From: Armatimonadota bacterium
GTDB lineage: Bacteria > Bacillota > Desulfotomaculia > Desulfotomaculales > Nap2-2B
Length of the DNA: 64,000 nt
Assembly (NCBI GenBank): GCA_023511535.1
Contig: JAIMBK010000006.1
Coordinates: 1 to 64,000 of the forward strand
Reading direction: 5' to 3'
The notes below the pieces were generated by a model. The model had not been told where the DNA came from and searched no databases. It was given only the letters and a program-made list of their open reading frames with translations. Made by a program: the position numbers and the translations under genes. Numbering within the stretch: position 1 is the first letter of the stretch; the number at the start of each line of letters is the position of its first letter. Shown here one piece after another: positions 15,873 through 25,835 of this stretch.

Positions 15873-17162
15873 ATGAGCAGGTTTACCTACCTGATTATTG
15901 GCAATTCGGCGGGTGCCGTGGGATGCATCGAGGCTCTGCGGGAAGTGGACGGAACAGGGACCATCGCCCTGATTTCGGACGAAACCCGCCACGTATACTC
16001 CCGGGCCCTGATTCCGTATTACCTGGAGGGGAAAATCGAACGCGCCGGGATGGATTACCGTCCGCCCGATTTCTACACAAGGCACGGCGTAACCCCTTTT
16101 TTAGGAAAAGAGGCGGTGGGGGTCGATTTTGACCGAAAAGAAGTCGAACTGGCCGGCGGCGAACGGATCGGCTACGGAAAGCTTCTTCTGGCCACCGGCG
16201 GAAGGCCCTTTCTGCCGCCGCTGCCCGGCCTGGATAGGCAAAACGTTTTTACCTTTCTAAGCCTCGACGACGTGCTGGCCATCGAAAAGGCCCTGCCCGG
16301 AGTGAAAAACGCGGTCGTCCTCGGCGGTGGGGTAATCGGCCTGATGGCCGCCGAGGTATTGAGCAAAAAGGGTCTCGACGTTTGCGTCCTGGAACTGGCC
16401 GGCAGAGTGCTGGCCCCGGTGGTCGACGAGACGGCTTCCGCGCTGGTCGAAGACCTGTTTCGGAAAAACGGAGTCAAAATCTACACAGAAACTACAATTA
16501 AAGAGATCCGCGGGGCGGAAAGCGTGGAGGAAGTCAGGCTGACCGACGGCCGGACGATCCCCGCCGGCCTCCTGATTATTGCCGTTGGGGTCGTTCCCCG
16601 GGTGGAGCTGGTGAAAGGCACCGGGATCAGGGTTAACCGGGGGATTGTGGTGGACCAAAGGATGCAGACTTCCGTCCCGGACGTTTACGCCTGCGGCGAC
16701 TGTGCCGAGGTCTACGACTTCGCGGCCGGCCATCATAAGCTGCTGCCCCTGTGGCCGAACGCCTACGCCGGGGGAAGGATCGCCGGTTTCAACATGGCCG
16801 GGCGCCCCCGGAAATACGAGTGGGGAACCGGGATGAACGCCACGCACTTTTTCGATTTTTACATCATCAATGCCGGGGTGAATGTAACCGGGGATAATGC
16901 CGATGGGTACGAGATAGTCAGCAAGTTGGCGGAAGACCGGCGGAGCTACCGCAAATTTGCCCTCAAAGCCGGCCGGATCCAGGGCTTTGTCCTGGCGGGG
17001 GAAGTCGCCCGGGCGGGAATTTTCCTGCACCTGATGCGGAAAGCGGTTGACGTGCGGGCTTTTCAGCAGGAGCTCACGAAGAGCAACTTCGGCTTCAGCG
17101 ACCTGCCGGATCAGTTGCGGTGGGCGCTGTTAAAAGACGACGTGGTTTTGGGAGTGGTGTAA
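15873..17162 (+). CDS. FAD/NAD(P)-dependent oxidoreductase, putative electron input subunit of glutamate synthase
   Basis: A 429-residue pyridine nucleotide-disulfide-type flavoprotein of the NirB/NADH:rubredoxin reductase branch. FAD site IIGNSAGAVGCIEA near residue 7, NAD(P) site VVLGGGVIGLMAAEVL near 150, and the C-terminal FAD motif TSVPDVYACGDCAEV near 270. No redox-active CXXC is present, so it is a simple NAD(P)H or ferredoxin electron-transfer subunit. It replaces the usual GltD small subunit in function, by inference from its place between the Fe-S protein and the three GltB domain proteins. It begins four bases after the previous stop. Confidence 0.85.
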   Translation: MSRFTYLIIGNSAGAVGCIEALREVDGTGTIALISDETRHVYSRALIPYYLEGKIERAGMDYRPPDFYTRHGVTPFLGKEAVGVDFDRKEVELAGGERIGYGKLLLATGGRPFLPPLPGLDRQNVFTFLSLDDVLAIEKALPGVKNAVVLGGGVIGLMAAEVLSKKGLDVCVLELAGRVLAPVVDETASALVEDLFRKNGVKIYTETTIKEIRGAESVEEVRLTDGRTIPAGLLIIAVGVVPRVELVKGTGIRVNRGIVVDQRMQTSVPDVYACGDCAEVYDFAAGHHKLLPLWPNAYAGGRIAGFNMAGRPRKYEWGTGMNATHFFDFYIINAGVNVTGDNADGYEIVSKLAEDRRSYRKFALKAGRIQGFVLAGEVARAGIFLHLMRKAVDVRAFQQELTKSNFGFSDLPDQLRWALLKDDVVLGVV

Positions 17163-18302
17163 ATGCTCGTCAAAAGGTGTTTTGCCAGCGAACGGCGGCT
17201 GCCGGCCAAAGAAAGCGAAGCCTGCGGGCTTTTCGGGGTAATGGACATCACCGGAAAAAGGTTTGGCGGGGAAATGGCAATCAGCGCCATGAAGAACATC
17301 AAAGTACGCGGAAACGGCCTGGGGGGCGGTTTTGCGGTTTACGGCCTTTATCCCGAATACAGGGATTATTACGCCCTGCACATCATGTTTCAAAATAAAA
17401 TGGCCAAAGAACAGGTGGAAAGTTATTTAGTTGAGAACTTTAACATCGTTTATGACGAGGAAATCCCCACCAACCCGGACGTCAATTTATTTTGCCCGCC
17501 CCTGGTCTGGAGGTACTTTGTCGCCCCGAAAAAAAAGGGGGAGGAGCAGGCGCTGTCCGACGACGATTTCGTCGTTTCCCGGGTAATGTACATCAACACC
17601 AGCATTGAGGACGCCTGCGTGTTTTCTTCCGGGAAAGACATGGGCGTTTTTAAGGGGGTCGGTTTTCCGGAAGAAATCGCCGCCTACTTCCGGCTGGCTG
17701 AACTGTACGCGGGATATCTCTGGACGGCGCACAGCCGGTTTCCCACCAATACCCCGGGCTGGTGGGGCGGTGCGCACCCTTTCAGCATCCTCGACTGGAC
17801 CGTGGTGCACAACGGGGAAATTTCTTCCTACGGAACAAACCGGCGGTTTTTAGAGATGCACAATTACTACTGCACGCTCTTTACCGATACGGAAGTAATG
17901 GCCTATGCGGTGGACCTGCTGATGCGCCGGCAGGGGCTGCCCATTGAGGTGGTTTCCCGGATCTTTGCGCCGCCCCTGTGGGATTTGATCGAGCATATGG
18001 AAGAAAGAGAAAAAAAGCTTTATTCGACCCTGCGGATGGTTTACGCCCCCCTTTTAATCAACGGCCCGTTTACGGTCATTGTGGCCCACCAAAATGAAAT
18101 GTTCGGCCTGACGGACCGGATCCGGCTCCGTCCGATCACCGCCGGCGCCAAAGGGGACCTGGTTTTCCTGTCTTCCGAAGAGGCGGCCATCCGGTGCGTC
18201 TGCCCGGACCTCGACCTTGCCTGGACGCCCCGGGGGGGCGAGCCGGTGGTGGTGCGGCAGGGCTCCCGGGACCACCTGTTGAGCCTGCCGGAATCGGTTT
18301 AG
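17163..18302 (+). CDS. glutamate synthase domain 1: class II glutaminase subunit
   Basis: A 379-residue Ntn-type glutamine amidotransferase, the archaeal-style free-standing GltB domain 1. Class II glutaminases need an N-terminal Cys. Here the catalytic Cys is residue 21 (EACGLFGVMD) behind a 20-residue leader, so removal of a propeptide is expected. SRFPTNTPGWWGGAHPF and VVHNGEISSYGTNRRFLE carry the substrate-binding Arg, Asn and Gly residues. It releases ammonia for the FMN subunit encoded next. ATG 17163 directly follows the upstream stop, implying translational coupling. Confidence 0.9.
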   Translation: MLVKRCFASERRLPAKESEACGLFGVMDITGKRFGGEMAISAMKNIKVRGNGLGGGFAVYGLYPEYRDYYALHIMFQNKMAKEQVESYLVENFNIVYDEEIPTNPDVNLFCPPLVWRYFVAPKKKGEEQALSDDDFVVSRVMYINTSIEDACVFSSGKDMGVFKGVGFPEEIAAYFRLAELYAGYLWTAHSRFPTNTPGWWGGAHPFSILDWTVVHNGEISSYGTNRRFLEMHNYYCTLFTDTEVMAYAVDLLMRRQGLPIEVVSRIFAPPLWDLIEHMEEREKKLYSTLRMVYAPLLINGPFTVIVAHQNEMFGLTDRIRLRPITAGAKGDLVFLSSEEAAIRCVCPDLDLAWTPRGGEPVVVRQGSRDHLLSLPESV

Positions 18303-18371
18303 TAACTGAGGCGGGGCATTTCAAGGACAAGCCATGCCCTCTGCCCAAAATTTAGCTTCGAGGGTGAGACC

Positions 18372-19886
18372 ATGTACTCTTATCTCCTGCCTGAATTTAT
18401 CGTGGAAAGAAGAGAAGACAGGTGCATCGCCTGCCGGGTTTGCGAAAGGCAGTGCGCGAATGACGTCCATGCCTACGATCCGGAGCTGGAGCGGATGGTT
18501 TCCCGCGCGGAGGCCTGCGTGGGCTGCCAGCGGTGCGCCGTTTTGTGCCCGACCGGGGCGCTTCTTATCCGCCCCCACCCGGCGGAGTACCGGCCGAACA
18601 GCAGCTGGACGCGGGAAAAGCTCCAGGACTTGAAAAAGCAGGCCGAAACCGGCGGGGTAATCCTGACCGGAAGCGGCAACGACAAGCCGTACCGGATTTA
18701 CTGGGACCACCTGGTTTTAAACGCGTCCCAGGTGACCAATCCCTCCATTGACCCGCTGCGGGAGCCGATGGAACTGAAAACCTTTTTGGGCCGGAAACCC
18801 GATACTTTGGAAATTGATCTCGATAATGGCGGGGTAAAAATAGAATCCGCCCTCCACCCGAATGTGCCCGTGGCCACCCCCATCGTTTTTTCCGCCATGT
18901 CCTACGGGGCGATCAGCTACCAGGCTTTTCAGTCGCTGGCCAGGGCGGCCAAAGAAGCCGGCACCCTCTTTAATACCGGGGAGGGCGGCCTGCCCAAAGA
19001 AATGCGCGCCGCCTACGGCGGCAACGCCATCGTCCAGTGCGCCAGCGGGCGTTTCGGCGTCGACCCGGAATATTTGAACTGCGCGGCGGTCATCGAAATA
19101 AAAATCGGTCAGGGGGCCAAACCGGGCATCGGGGGTCACCTGCCGGGGGAAAAGGTTTCCGAGAATATCTCCGTCACCAGAATGATTCCCCGGGGAACGG
19201 ATGCGCTGTCGCCGGCGCCCCAGCACGACATTTACTCCATTGAAGACCTGTCCATGCTGATTTACGCCTTAAAGGAAGCGACCAACTACGAAAAGCCGGT
19301 TTCCGTGAAAATTGCCGCCGTGCATAACGTGGCGGCCATCGCCTCGGGAATGGTGCGGGCCGGGGCGGACATCATCGCCATTGACGGGCTGCGGGGAGGA
19401 ACCGGCGCGGCGCCGAAAATTATCCGGGACAACGTGGGTATCCCCATTGAACTGGCGCTGGCCGCCGTGGACAAAAGGCTGCGGGAGGAAGGGATCCGCA
19501 ACAAGTGTTCCATCCTGGCCGCCGGCGGAATCCGCTGTTCGGCCGACGTGGTGAAGGCGATTGCCCTGGGGGCCGACGCGGTGTACATCGGGACGGCGGC
19601 CTTAGTCGCGATGGGGTGTACCCTTTGTCAGAAATGCTATACCGGGAAGTGTAACTGGGGGATCTGCACCCAGGACCCCTACCTGGCCAAACGTTTAAAC
19701 CCGGAGATTGCCGGCCGGCGGCTCGTCAACCTGCTCCACGGCTGGAGCCACGAAATCAAAGAAATGCTGGGCGGAATGGGTATCAACGCCATCGAAAGCC
19801 TCCGGGGCAACCGGGAGCACCTGCGTGGCGTAGGGCTGGCGGAGTGGGAACTGGACGTCCTGGGCGTGAAGGGAGCGGGGGAGTAG
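18372..19886 (+). CDS. glutamate synthase domain 2: ferredoxin plus FMN synthase subunit
   Basis: A 504-residue archaeal-type GltB domain 2. It starts with a two-cluster ferredoxin module (CIACRVCERQC near 17-27 and CVGCQRCAVLC near 49-59). The FMN/3Fe-4S synthase barrel follows, with GLRGGTGAAP as phosphate-binding loop and CTLCQKCYTGKCNWGICTQ near 420 as the 3Fe-4S site. It converts 2-oxoglutarate plus ammonia to glutamate with electrons from the Fe-S and FAD subunits upstream. AGGGTGAG precedes ATG 18372. Fusion of the ferredoxin to the synthase is known in archaea and Clostridia. Confidence 0.92.
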   Translation: MYSYLLPEFIVERREDRCIACRVCERQCANDVHAYDPELERMVSRAEACVGCQRCAVLCPTGALLIRPHPAEYRPNSSWTREKLQDLKKQAETGGVILTGSGNDKPYRIYWDHLVLNASQVTNPSIDPLREPMELKTFLGRKPDTLEIDLDNGGVKIESALHPNVPVATPIVFSAMSYGAISYQAFQSLARAAKEAGTLFNTGEGGLPKEMRAAYGGNAIVQCASGRFGVDPEYLNCAAVIEIKIGQGAKPGIGGHLPGEKVSENISVTRMIPRGTDALSPAPQHDIYSIEDLSMLIYALKEATNYEKPVSVKIAAVHNVAAIASGMVRAGADIIAIDGLRGGTGAAPKIIRDNVGIPIELALAAVDKRLREEGIRNKCSILAAGGIRCSADVVKAIALGADAVYIGTAALVAMGCTLCQKCYTGKCNWGICTQDPYLAKRLNPEIAGRRLVNLLHGWSHEIKEMLGGMGINAIESLRGNREHLRGVGLAEWELDVLGVKGAGE

Positions 19887-19889
19887 AAA

Positions 19890-20741
19890 ATGAACAACTT
19901 AAACGTCAGGTTCGGCCTGCGCGACATGTTTTTGGACGGGGTGAGGCCGGCGGCGGCCCTGATCAAATACGTAAACATAAACGGGCAGAGCGCCGAAATC
20001 GATGCGCTGGATTTAAAGCACAAAGAACTGAACGATTTATTGCGAGCAGTGGCCCTGCAGGGGATCAGCAAAGTAACCGTCAAAAACGTCTTCGGGCAGC
20101 GGTACATCGGGACGCGGCTCTATCTTCCGGACCCGGAGAAAAGACTGGAGATAAGGATCTCCGGGAACCCCGGCAACGACCTGGGTGCTTTCCTGAACGG
20201 ACACCGGATCATCGTTTTCGGCAACGCCCAGGACGGCGTGGGAAACACCATGGACGACGGGGAAATTATCGTTCACGGCCGGGCCGGGGACATTGCGGCC
20301 ATGTCCATGCGCGGCGGCAAAATCTTTATCCGGGATAACGTGGGTTACCGCGCCGCCATCCACATGAAGGAATACCCCGGCAAAGTGCCGGTGCTGGTGA
20401 TCGGCGGCACGGCCCAGGATTTCTTCGGCGAATACATGGCCGGGGGCATCGTCATTCTGCTGGGGTTAACCCTCAAGGAAAACGAGCCCCACAAGGCCCA
20501 CTACATCGGGACGGGCATGCACGGCGGAGTAATCTACCTGCGCGGCCGGGTGGAGGAGTACCAGTTAGGCAAAGAGGTGGGAGTGCGCCCCCTGGACGAC
20601 CGGGACCGGGCGGTCGTGGAGCGGTACGTCGGCGAATTTTGTGCGCACTTCGGCCTTTCCGCCGGGAAAATCCTCCAGGGAGAGTTCCGGAAGCTCCTGC
20701 CCGTTTCCAAAAGGCCCTATGGAAAGATTTACGCCTATTAA
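19890..20741 (+). CDS. glutamate synthase domain 3: GXGXG subunit
   Basis: A 283-residue free-standing C-terminal beta-helix domain of GltB (also annotated as GXGXG or tributyrin esterase domain). The ladder of glycine turns is visible (RISGNPGNDLGAFL, GNAQDGVGNTMDDGEIIVHG, RGGKIFIRDNVGYRA, GTGMHGGVIYLRG). It has a structural role linking glutaminase and synthase modules. It starts three bases after the stop of domain 2 and ends the five-gene operon. Confidence 0.9.
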   Translation: MNNLNVRFGLRDMFLDGVRPAAALIKYVNINGQSAEIDALDLKHKELNDLLRAVALQGISKVTVKNVFGQRYIGTRLYLPDPEKRLEIRISGNPGNDLGAFLNGHRIIVFGNAQDGVGNTMDDGEIIVHGRAGDIAAMSMRGGKIFIRDNVGYRAAIHMKEYPGKVPVLVIGGTAQDFFGEYMAGGIVILLGLTLKENEPHKAHYIGTGMHGGVIYLRGRVEEYQLGKEVGVRPLDDRDRAVVERYVGEFCAHFGLSAGKILQGEFRKLLPVSKRPYGKIYAY

Positions 20742-20765
20742 TGCGCCCCGCGGCAAAAAAAATTG

Positions 20766-20794
20766 TTGACAGCGGAACTGATCCTGTGATAAAA
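20766..20794 (+). promoter_or_regulatory. sigma-A promoter of the fourth GS gene
   Basis: TTGACA (20766-20771) followed after 16-17 bases by GATAAA/ATAAAA in a TGTGATAAA context. Transcription would begin near 20800, upstream of the ANTAR-type hairpin. Confidence 0.75.
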
Positions 20795-20837
20795 AAAGGT
20801 GGAAGTCCGCAAGACTGAACAGACAGGTGAAGAGGAC

Positions 20838-20899
20838 GACAAAGGCGTCTTTTCAGCAGGTCGAGGAAGACCTGCGAGAAAAGGCGTCTTTTCTTTTTG
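20838..20899 (+). promoter_or_regulatory. ANTAR-type attenuator of the GSI-beta gene (P2 plus terminator)
   Basis: GAC (20838-20840) / GTC (20847-20849) close loop AAAGGC. The terminator CGTCTTTTC (20846-20854) / GAAAAGGCG (20878-20886) encloses a second 7-bp stem GCAGGTC/GACCTGC and is followed by TCTTTTCTTTTT. It overlaps the hexaloop hairpin. I scanned 20795-20837 for a first hairpin with A1 and G4 and found none. Confidence 0.7.
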
Positions 20900-21002
20900 T
20901 CCGCCGAAAACCGGAAAAAGGAGGGGGAAGCGGCCCAAAGAGAGCGATTCTCAACTGATTGCCGGATTGTTTTTTGGAGATTAGGTAAGGAAGGGGATTT
21001 TC

Positions 21003-22436
<1,434 letters not shown>

Positions 22437-22459
22437 TTATTGGGGAAGGTAAGCTGGAT

Positions 22460-22497
22460 AACCGGGAGCGGTTTATGCCTGCTCCCGGTTTGTTTCC
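22460..22497 (+). terminator. rho-independent terminator of the GSI-beta gene
   Basis: AACCGGGAGC (from 22460) pairs with GCTCCCGGTT (22481-22490) around an 11-base loop, followed by TGTTT. The stem is 10 bp and perfect. Confidence 0.8.
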
Positions 22498-22499
22498 GC

Positions 22500-22834
22500 A
22501 AAGTGGTGAGTTTAGCGCAAATGACCCGTCTTTCCCTTACATATAATGGCAATAATTTAAACGGAGGGCCGTATTTAGTTCGGGCGGAGCGACACTAGCG
22601 AAGGGTCGGTTCGATATTCGACGTTCGAAATTCGAAGTTCGAACAGCGAACCTCTAGCTTCAAATATGGCGCAGCGGCGGTTAGTGAACCGGCTCTCACC
22701 TCTCAATTGCCTGGTTCTTGTGCCTCAAGGCAAACCGATCCCGGTTCAACCCGGGGTGGCGAAGCGACTTCGCTCAAATCCAGCCCGGCGGGAAAAACCG
22801 GGGCGATAACTGATTTCGGGAGGGTCTAGTTTTT
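22500..22834. other. long leader/intergenic region before nadE with TTCGAA-type repeats
   Basis: TATAAT at 22543-22548 may be the -10 of the nadE promoter, giving a leader of nearly 300 bases. At 22610-22645 five overlapping words of the form TTCGA(A) follow each other. A GTGCCTCAAGGCA phrase at 22730-22742 relates to the octamer family. The leader can fold extensively (for example CCCGG-TTCAAC-CCGGG at 22752-22767), but I do not recognise a known riboswitch. Confidence 0.45.
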
Positions 22835-24505
22835 TTGAAAATCCTCGTCGCCCAGCTTAACCCCATTATTGGCAAAATTAAATCCAATACGGAGAAAATA
22901 TTGCGGGTCGTCGACCTTGCCCGCCGGATCAAGACAGACCTGGTCGTTTTTCCGGAGCTGGCCCTGATCGGCTACCCGCCGCGGGACCTTTTGTGGCGCC
23001 GGGAGCTTTTAGAGCAGGGGGAAGCGGTGCTAAGCAAAAAGATTGCTCCGGCCAGCACGCAGGTCGGCATCCTGATCGGGGCTCCGGTAAGAGAAGAAGG
23101 AGATCTTTACAACGCCGCGCTGCTGTTTGCGGGCGGCCGGCTGGCCGGCCGGCAGGACAAGACCCTTTTGCCGGACTACGACGTTTTTGAAGAAAGCCGG
23201 TATTTTCAGCCGGCAAAGGAAAGAAAACCGGTTTTGTTCCAGGGAGTAAAGCTTGGCCTGACGGTCTGTGAAGACGTTTGGAACGATAAGGATTACTGGA
23301 ACCGGCGTCTTTATCCCCTCGATCCCGTAGAGGAACTGATTACGCAGGGGGCGGATTTGATCATCAATATTTCCGCTTCCCCGTACTATTTAGGAAAAAT
23401 TGGCCTACGCGCCGATATGTTGCAAAAAATGGCCGCCAAGTACCGGAAAGCGTTTCTCTACGTCAACCAGGTGGGTGGTAATGACGAGCTGATCTTCGAC
23501 GGCACCAGTCTGGCAGTCGATCCCCGGGGGGAAACGATTTGCCGGGCGGGGAGTTTTGGCGAGGATGCGCTGTGCCTTAATTACACGGTGAATAAACTAT
23601 CTGCGGAAGACTGTCCGGCGGAAAAACAAAAAATATTTCCGGAAAAGGTTTACCGTGCCCCCGTGCCGGAAGACGTGAGCTGCCTCTACCGCGCCCTGGT
23701 GCTGGGAATTAGCGATTACCTGCGCAAGACCGGCTTTCGGCGGGCGCTGGTGGGTTTAAGCGGCGGGATTGATTCTTCCGTTACCGCCGCTCTGGCCGCC
23801 GCCGCCTGCGGACCGGAAAACGTCCTGGGGGTGGCCATGCCGTCCGCGTATTCTTCGCCGGGGAGCGTGACGGACGCCCGCCGGCTGGCCGCCAACCTGG
23901 GGATCGGGTACCGCGAAATACCCATCCAGAACATTCTTGATTCCTACCTGCAGGTTTTCAACCGGGGCGGCGTCCCCCTCGTCGATCTGGCCGAAGAAAA
24001 CATCCAGGCCCGCATCCGCGGGAACATTTTAATGTTTATTTCCAACCGGGAAGGCTACCTCGTCCTGACTACCGGAAACAAGTCAGAACTGGCGGTGGGT
24101 TACTGCACCCTTTACGGCGACATGTCCGGCGGGCTGGCCGTGATTTCCGACGTGCCCAAGACAATGGTTTACGCCCTGGCCGGGTACATCAACCGCGAAC
24201 GGGAAATCATCCCCGCCGGGGTCCTGACCAAACCCCCCTCGGCCGAACTAAAGCCGGGGCAGACCGACCAGGATTCCCTTCCCCCTTACGAGGTGCTGGA
24301 CGCCGTCTTGCGCCTGTACGTCGAAGAAAACCGGCCGGCCGCTGAAATCGTCGCCGCGGGTTTTGATCCCGCGCTGGTGCAGGAAATTATCCAAAAGGTG
24401 GATCGGGCGGAATACAAGCGGCGCCAGGCCCCTCCCGGCCTGAAAGTGACGACGAAGGCCTTCGGCCTGGGCCGGCGCCTGCCCATCGCCTGGCAGAAAG
24501 GATAA
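22835..24505 (+). CDS. nadE: NAD+ synthetase, glutamine-hydrolysing
   Basis: A 556-residue two-domain enzyme that makes NAD+ from nicotinate adenine dinucleotide, ATP and glutamine. The N-terminal nitrilase-type glutaminase has its catalytic triad at Glu41 (VFPELALIG), Lys109 (RQDKTLLPDY) and Cys145 (LTVCEDVW). The synthetase domain has the pyrophosphate loop LSGGIDSS near residue 308 and ends with FGLGRRLPIAW. The start is TTG 22835 with GGGAGGG ten bases upstream. Placed among nitrogen genes, it is a glutamine consumer, but nothing shows ANTAR control. Its last 119 bases overlap the minus-strand nifE frame. Confidence 0.93.
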   Translation: MKILVAQLNPIIGKIKSNTEKILRVVDLARRIKTDLVVFPELALIGYPPRDLLWRRELLEQGEAVLSKKIAPASTQVGILIGAPVREEGDLYNAALLFAGGRLAGRQDKTLLPDYDVFEESRYFQPAKERKPVLFQGVKLGLTVCEDVWNDKDYWNRRLYPLDPVEELITQGADLIINISASPYYLGKIGLRADMLQKMAAKYRKAFLYVNQVGGNDELIFDGTSLAVDPRGETICRAGSFGEDALCLNYTVNKLSAEDCPAEKQKIFPEKVYRAPVPEDVSCLYRALVLGISDYLRKTGFRRALVGLSGGIDSSVTAALAAAACGPENVLGVAMPSAYSSPGSVTDARRLAANLGIGYREIPIQNILDSYLQVFNRGGVPLVDLAEENIQARIRGNILMFISNREGYLVLTTGNKSELAVGYCTLYGDMSGGLAVISDVPKTMVYALAGYINREREIIPAGVLTKPPSAELKPGQTDQDSLPPYEVLDAVLRLYVEENRPAAEIVAAGFDPALVQEIIQKVDRAEYKRRQAPPGLKVTTKAFGLGRRLPIAWQKG

Positions 24506-25835
24506 CCAAATCAGGGGGACGGGCCGGCCGGAGCATTTGCCAGACCGGGGCGTTGATCGTGGCGGCAGCCTCCCGGGCCAGGTTGACGAAGCCGTTAAAC
24601 CCGGCGTAAGGAGTATTTTGCTGAGGAAAGACCAGGTAGGGGATACCCAGCTTGTGGGCAAGGAATTTTTCCCTGGTTCCCCCCACCATCAGGTGGGGCC
24701 GGCAGCGCCGGAGAAATTCGCCCAGTTCCTGGACGCTGGCGTCGTCAACGAGCAGCGTATCGCCACCGGCGATGCAGCGGCCGGCCTCGCGGTAATCTTC
24801 CCGGCTGCCGCACTGGGCGCCGGCGAACACGATTTCCATGCCCAGTTCCTGAAAAGCGCGCGCCATGGAGCCGATCCGGGAGGCGCCGAAAAACATGGCG
24901 ACTCGCTTTCCAGCCAGTTGCGGGAGGTATGGCGCCACCCTCCGCCAGGTTTCTGCCACTTTTTCCTCTATGTGTCCGCAGGCGTCTTCCCGGTTAAAAA
25001 ACCGGCCGACGGCCTTAAGGGTTTTGGCCGTTTCGGCTATTCCGAAAAAGGACCCTTTTAAGTACGAAATGCCGTAGCGTTCCTCCAAGAGCCGGGCGAG
25101 CAGTTCTCCCGTGCGCCGGCAGTGGACGATGTTTAAGGCCGCCCGCCGGGCCAGGGCCAGGTTTTCCACCGCCGCCCGCCCGGAGACGGCGCAGAGAACG
25201 TTTAACCCCAGTTCCGAGAGCAGTTGCTCTATTTCTTGCAGATCGCCCTGGACGTCAAATTCACCAAGGATGTTGAGGGTGTTTTCCAGCACCGGGCCGG
25301 CCGGTCCCCGGGCGATAAAATGTTCCAGCAGCACCCTGGCTGCCACGTCGTGCCCGGTTCCCTGGCTTTTTCCGCCAAAGCCGGGGCAATTTACCGGCAC
25401 TACAGGCCGGCCGAATTGAAGTGACGCTTCGCGGCAGACCGTCTCCACGTCTTCGCCAATTAACCCGGCGGCGCAGGTTGTGTAGACCAGCACCCCCCGG
25501 GCCGCCGGCTGCAGACGCAGCGCTTCGCCAATGGCCCGGCGCAGCTTTTGCTGCCCGCCGAAGACCACGTCTTCTTCCTTCAGCGCAGTAGAATAGACCG
25601 GGTAATTTTTTCCCCGGACTTGACTGCTGTAGTAGGCGCAGCCCACGGGCCCGTGGATAAGGTGAAGCACTTCCCGCACGGGGGCCAGCACCCAGCGGGC
25701 TCCGTAGAGCACGCAGGCCCGCGAGGAAATTACTCCGGGAAGGGTGGCCCGTTCGCACTGGAATTGTTCCGGCACAAAGTGCGCTTTTGACGTCACGTGA
25801 CCCTGCCGTTCCGGCAGCGCATCTAAAGAGAGCAT
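24387..25835 (-). CDS. nifE: nitrogenase cofactor scaffold protein NifE
   Basis: A 482-residue NifD/NifE-family protein in the FeMo-cofactor pathway. Three P-cluster-type cysteines are kept: Cys41 (ISSRACVLYG), Cys66 (GPVGCAYYS) and Cys121 (YTTCAAGLIGED). A C-H motif (NIVHCRRTGELLA) is near the cofactor site. The family body ends at about VWQMLRP; the last 35 or so residues are rich in Pro, Arg and Gly and are read antisense to the end of nadE, so they look like an accidental tail. ATG 25835 overlaps the nifB stop. No nifN follows. NifE is preferred over NifD because a full nifD lies upstream. Confidence 0.82.
   Translation of the reverse strand: MLSLDALPERQGHVTSKAHFVPEQFQCERATLPGVISSRACVLYGARWVLAPVREVLHLIHGPVGCAYYSSQVRGKNYPVYSTALKEEDVVFGGQQKLRRAIGEALRLQPAARGVLVYTTCAAGLIGEDVETVCREASLQFGRPVVPVNCPGFGGKSQGTGHDVAARVLLEHFIARGPAGPVLENTLNILGEFDVQGDLQEIEQLLSELGLNVLCAVSGRAAVENLALARRAALNIVHCRRTGELLARLLEERYGISYLKGSFFGIAETAKTLKAVGRFFNREDACGHIEEKVAETWRRVAPYLPQLAGKRVAMFFGASRIGSMARAFQELGMEIVFAGAQCGSREDYREAGRCIAGGDTLLVDDASVQELGEFLRRCRPHLMVGGTREKFLAHKLGIPYLVFPQQNTPYAGFNGFVNLAREAAATINAPVWQMLRPARPPDLVILSARRWAGAGPGRRPSSSLSGREGPGAACIPPDPPFG

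Noticed and set aside
22745-22775. T-loop-like sequence (GGTTCAACC in a GC stem), suggesting a tRNA
   Set aside because: The stem leaves a six-base, not seven-base, loop and no acceptor, D or anticodon arms can be placed around it.
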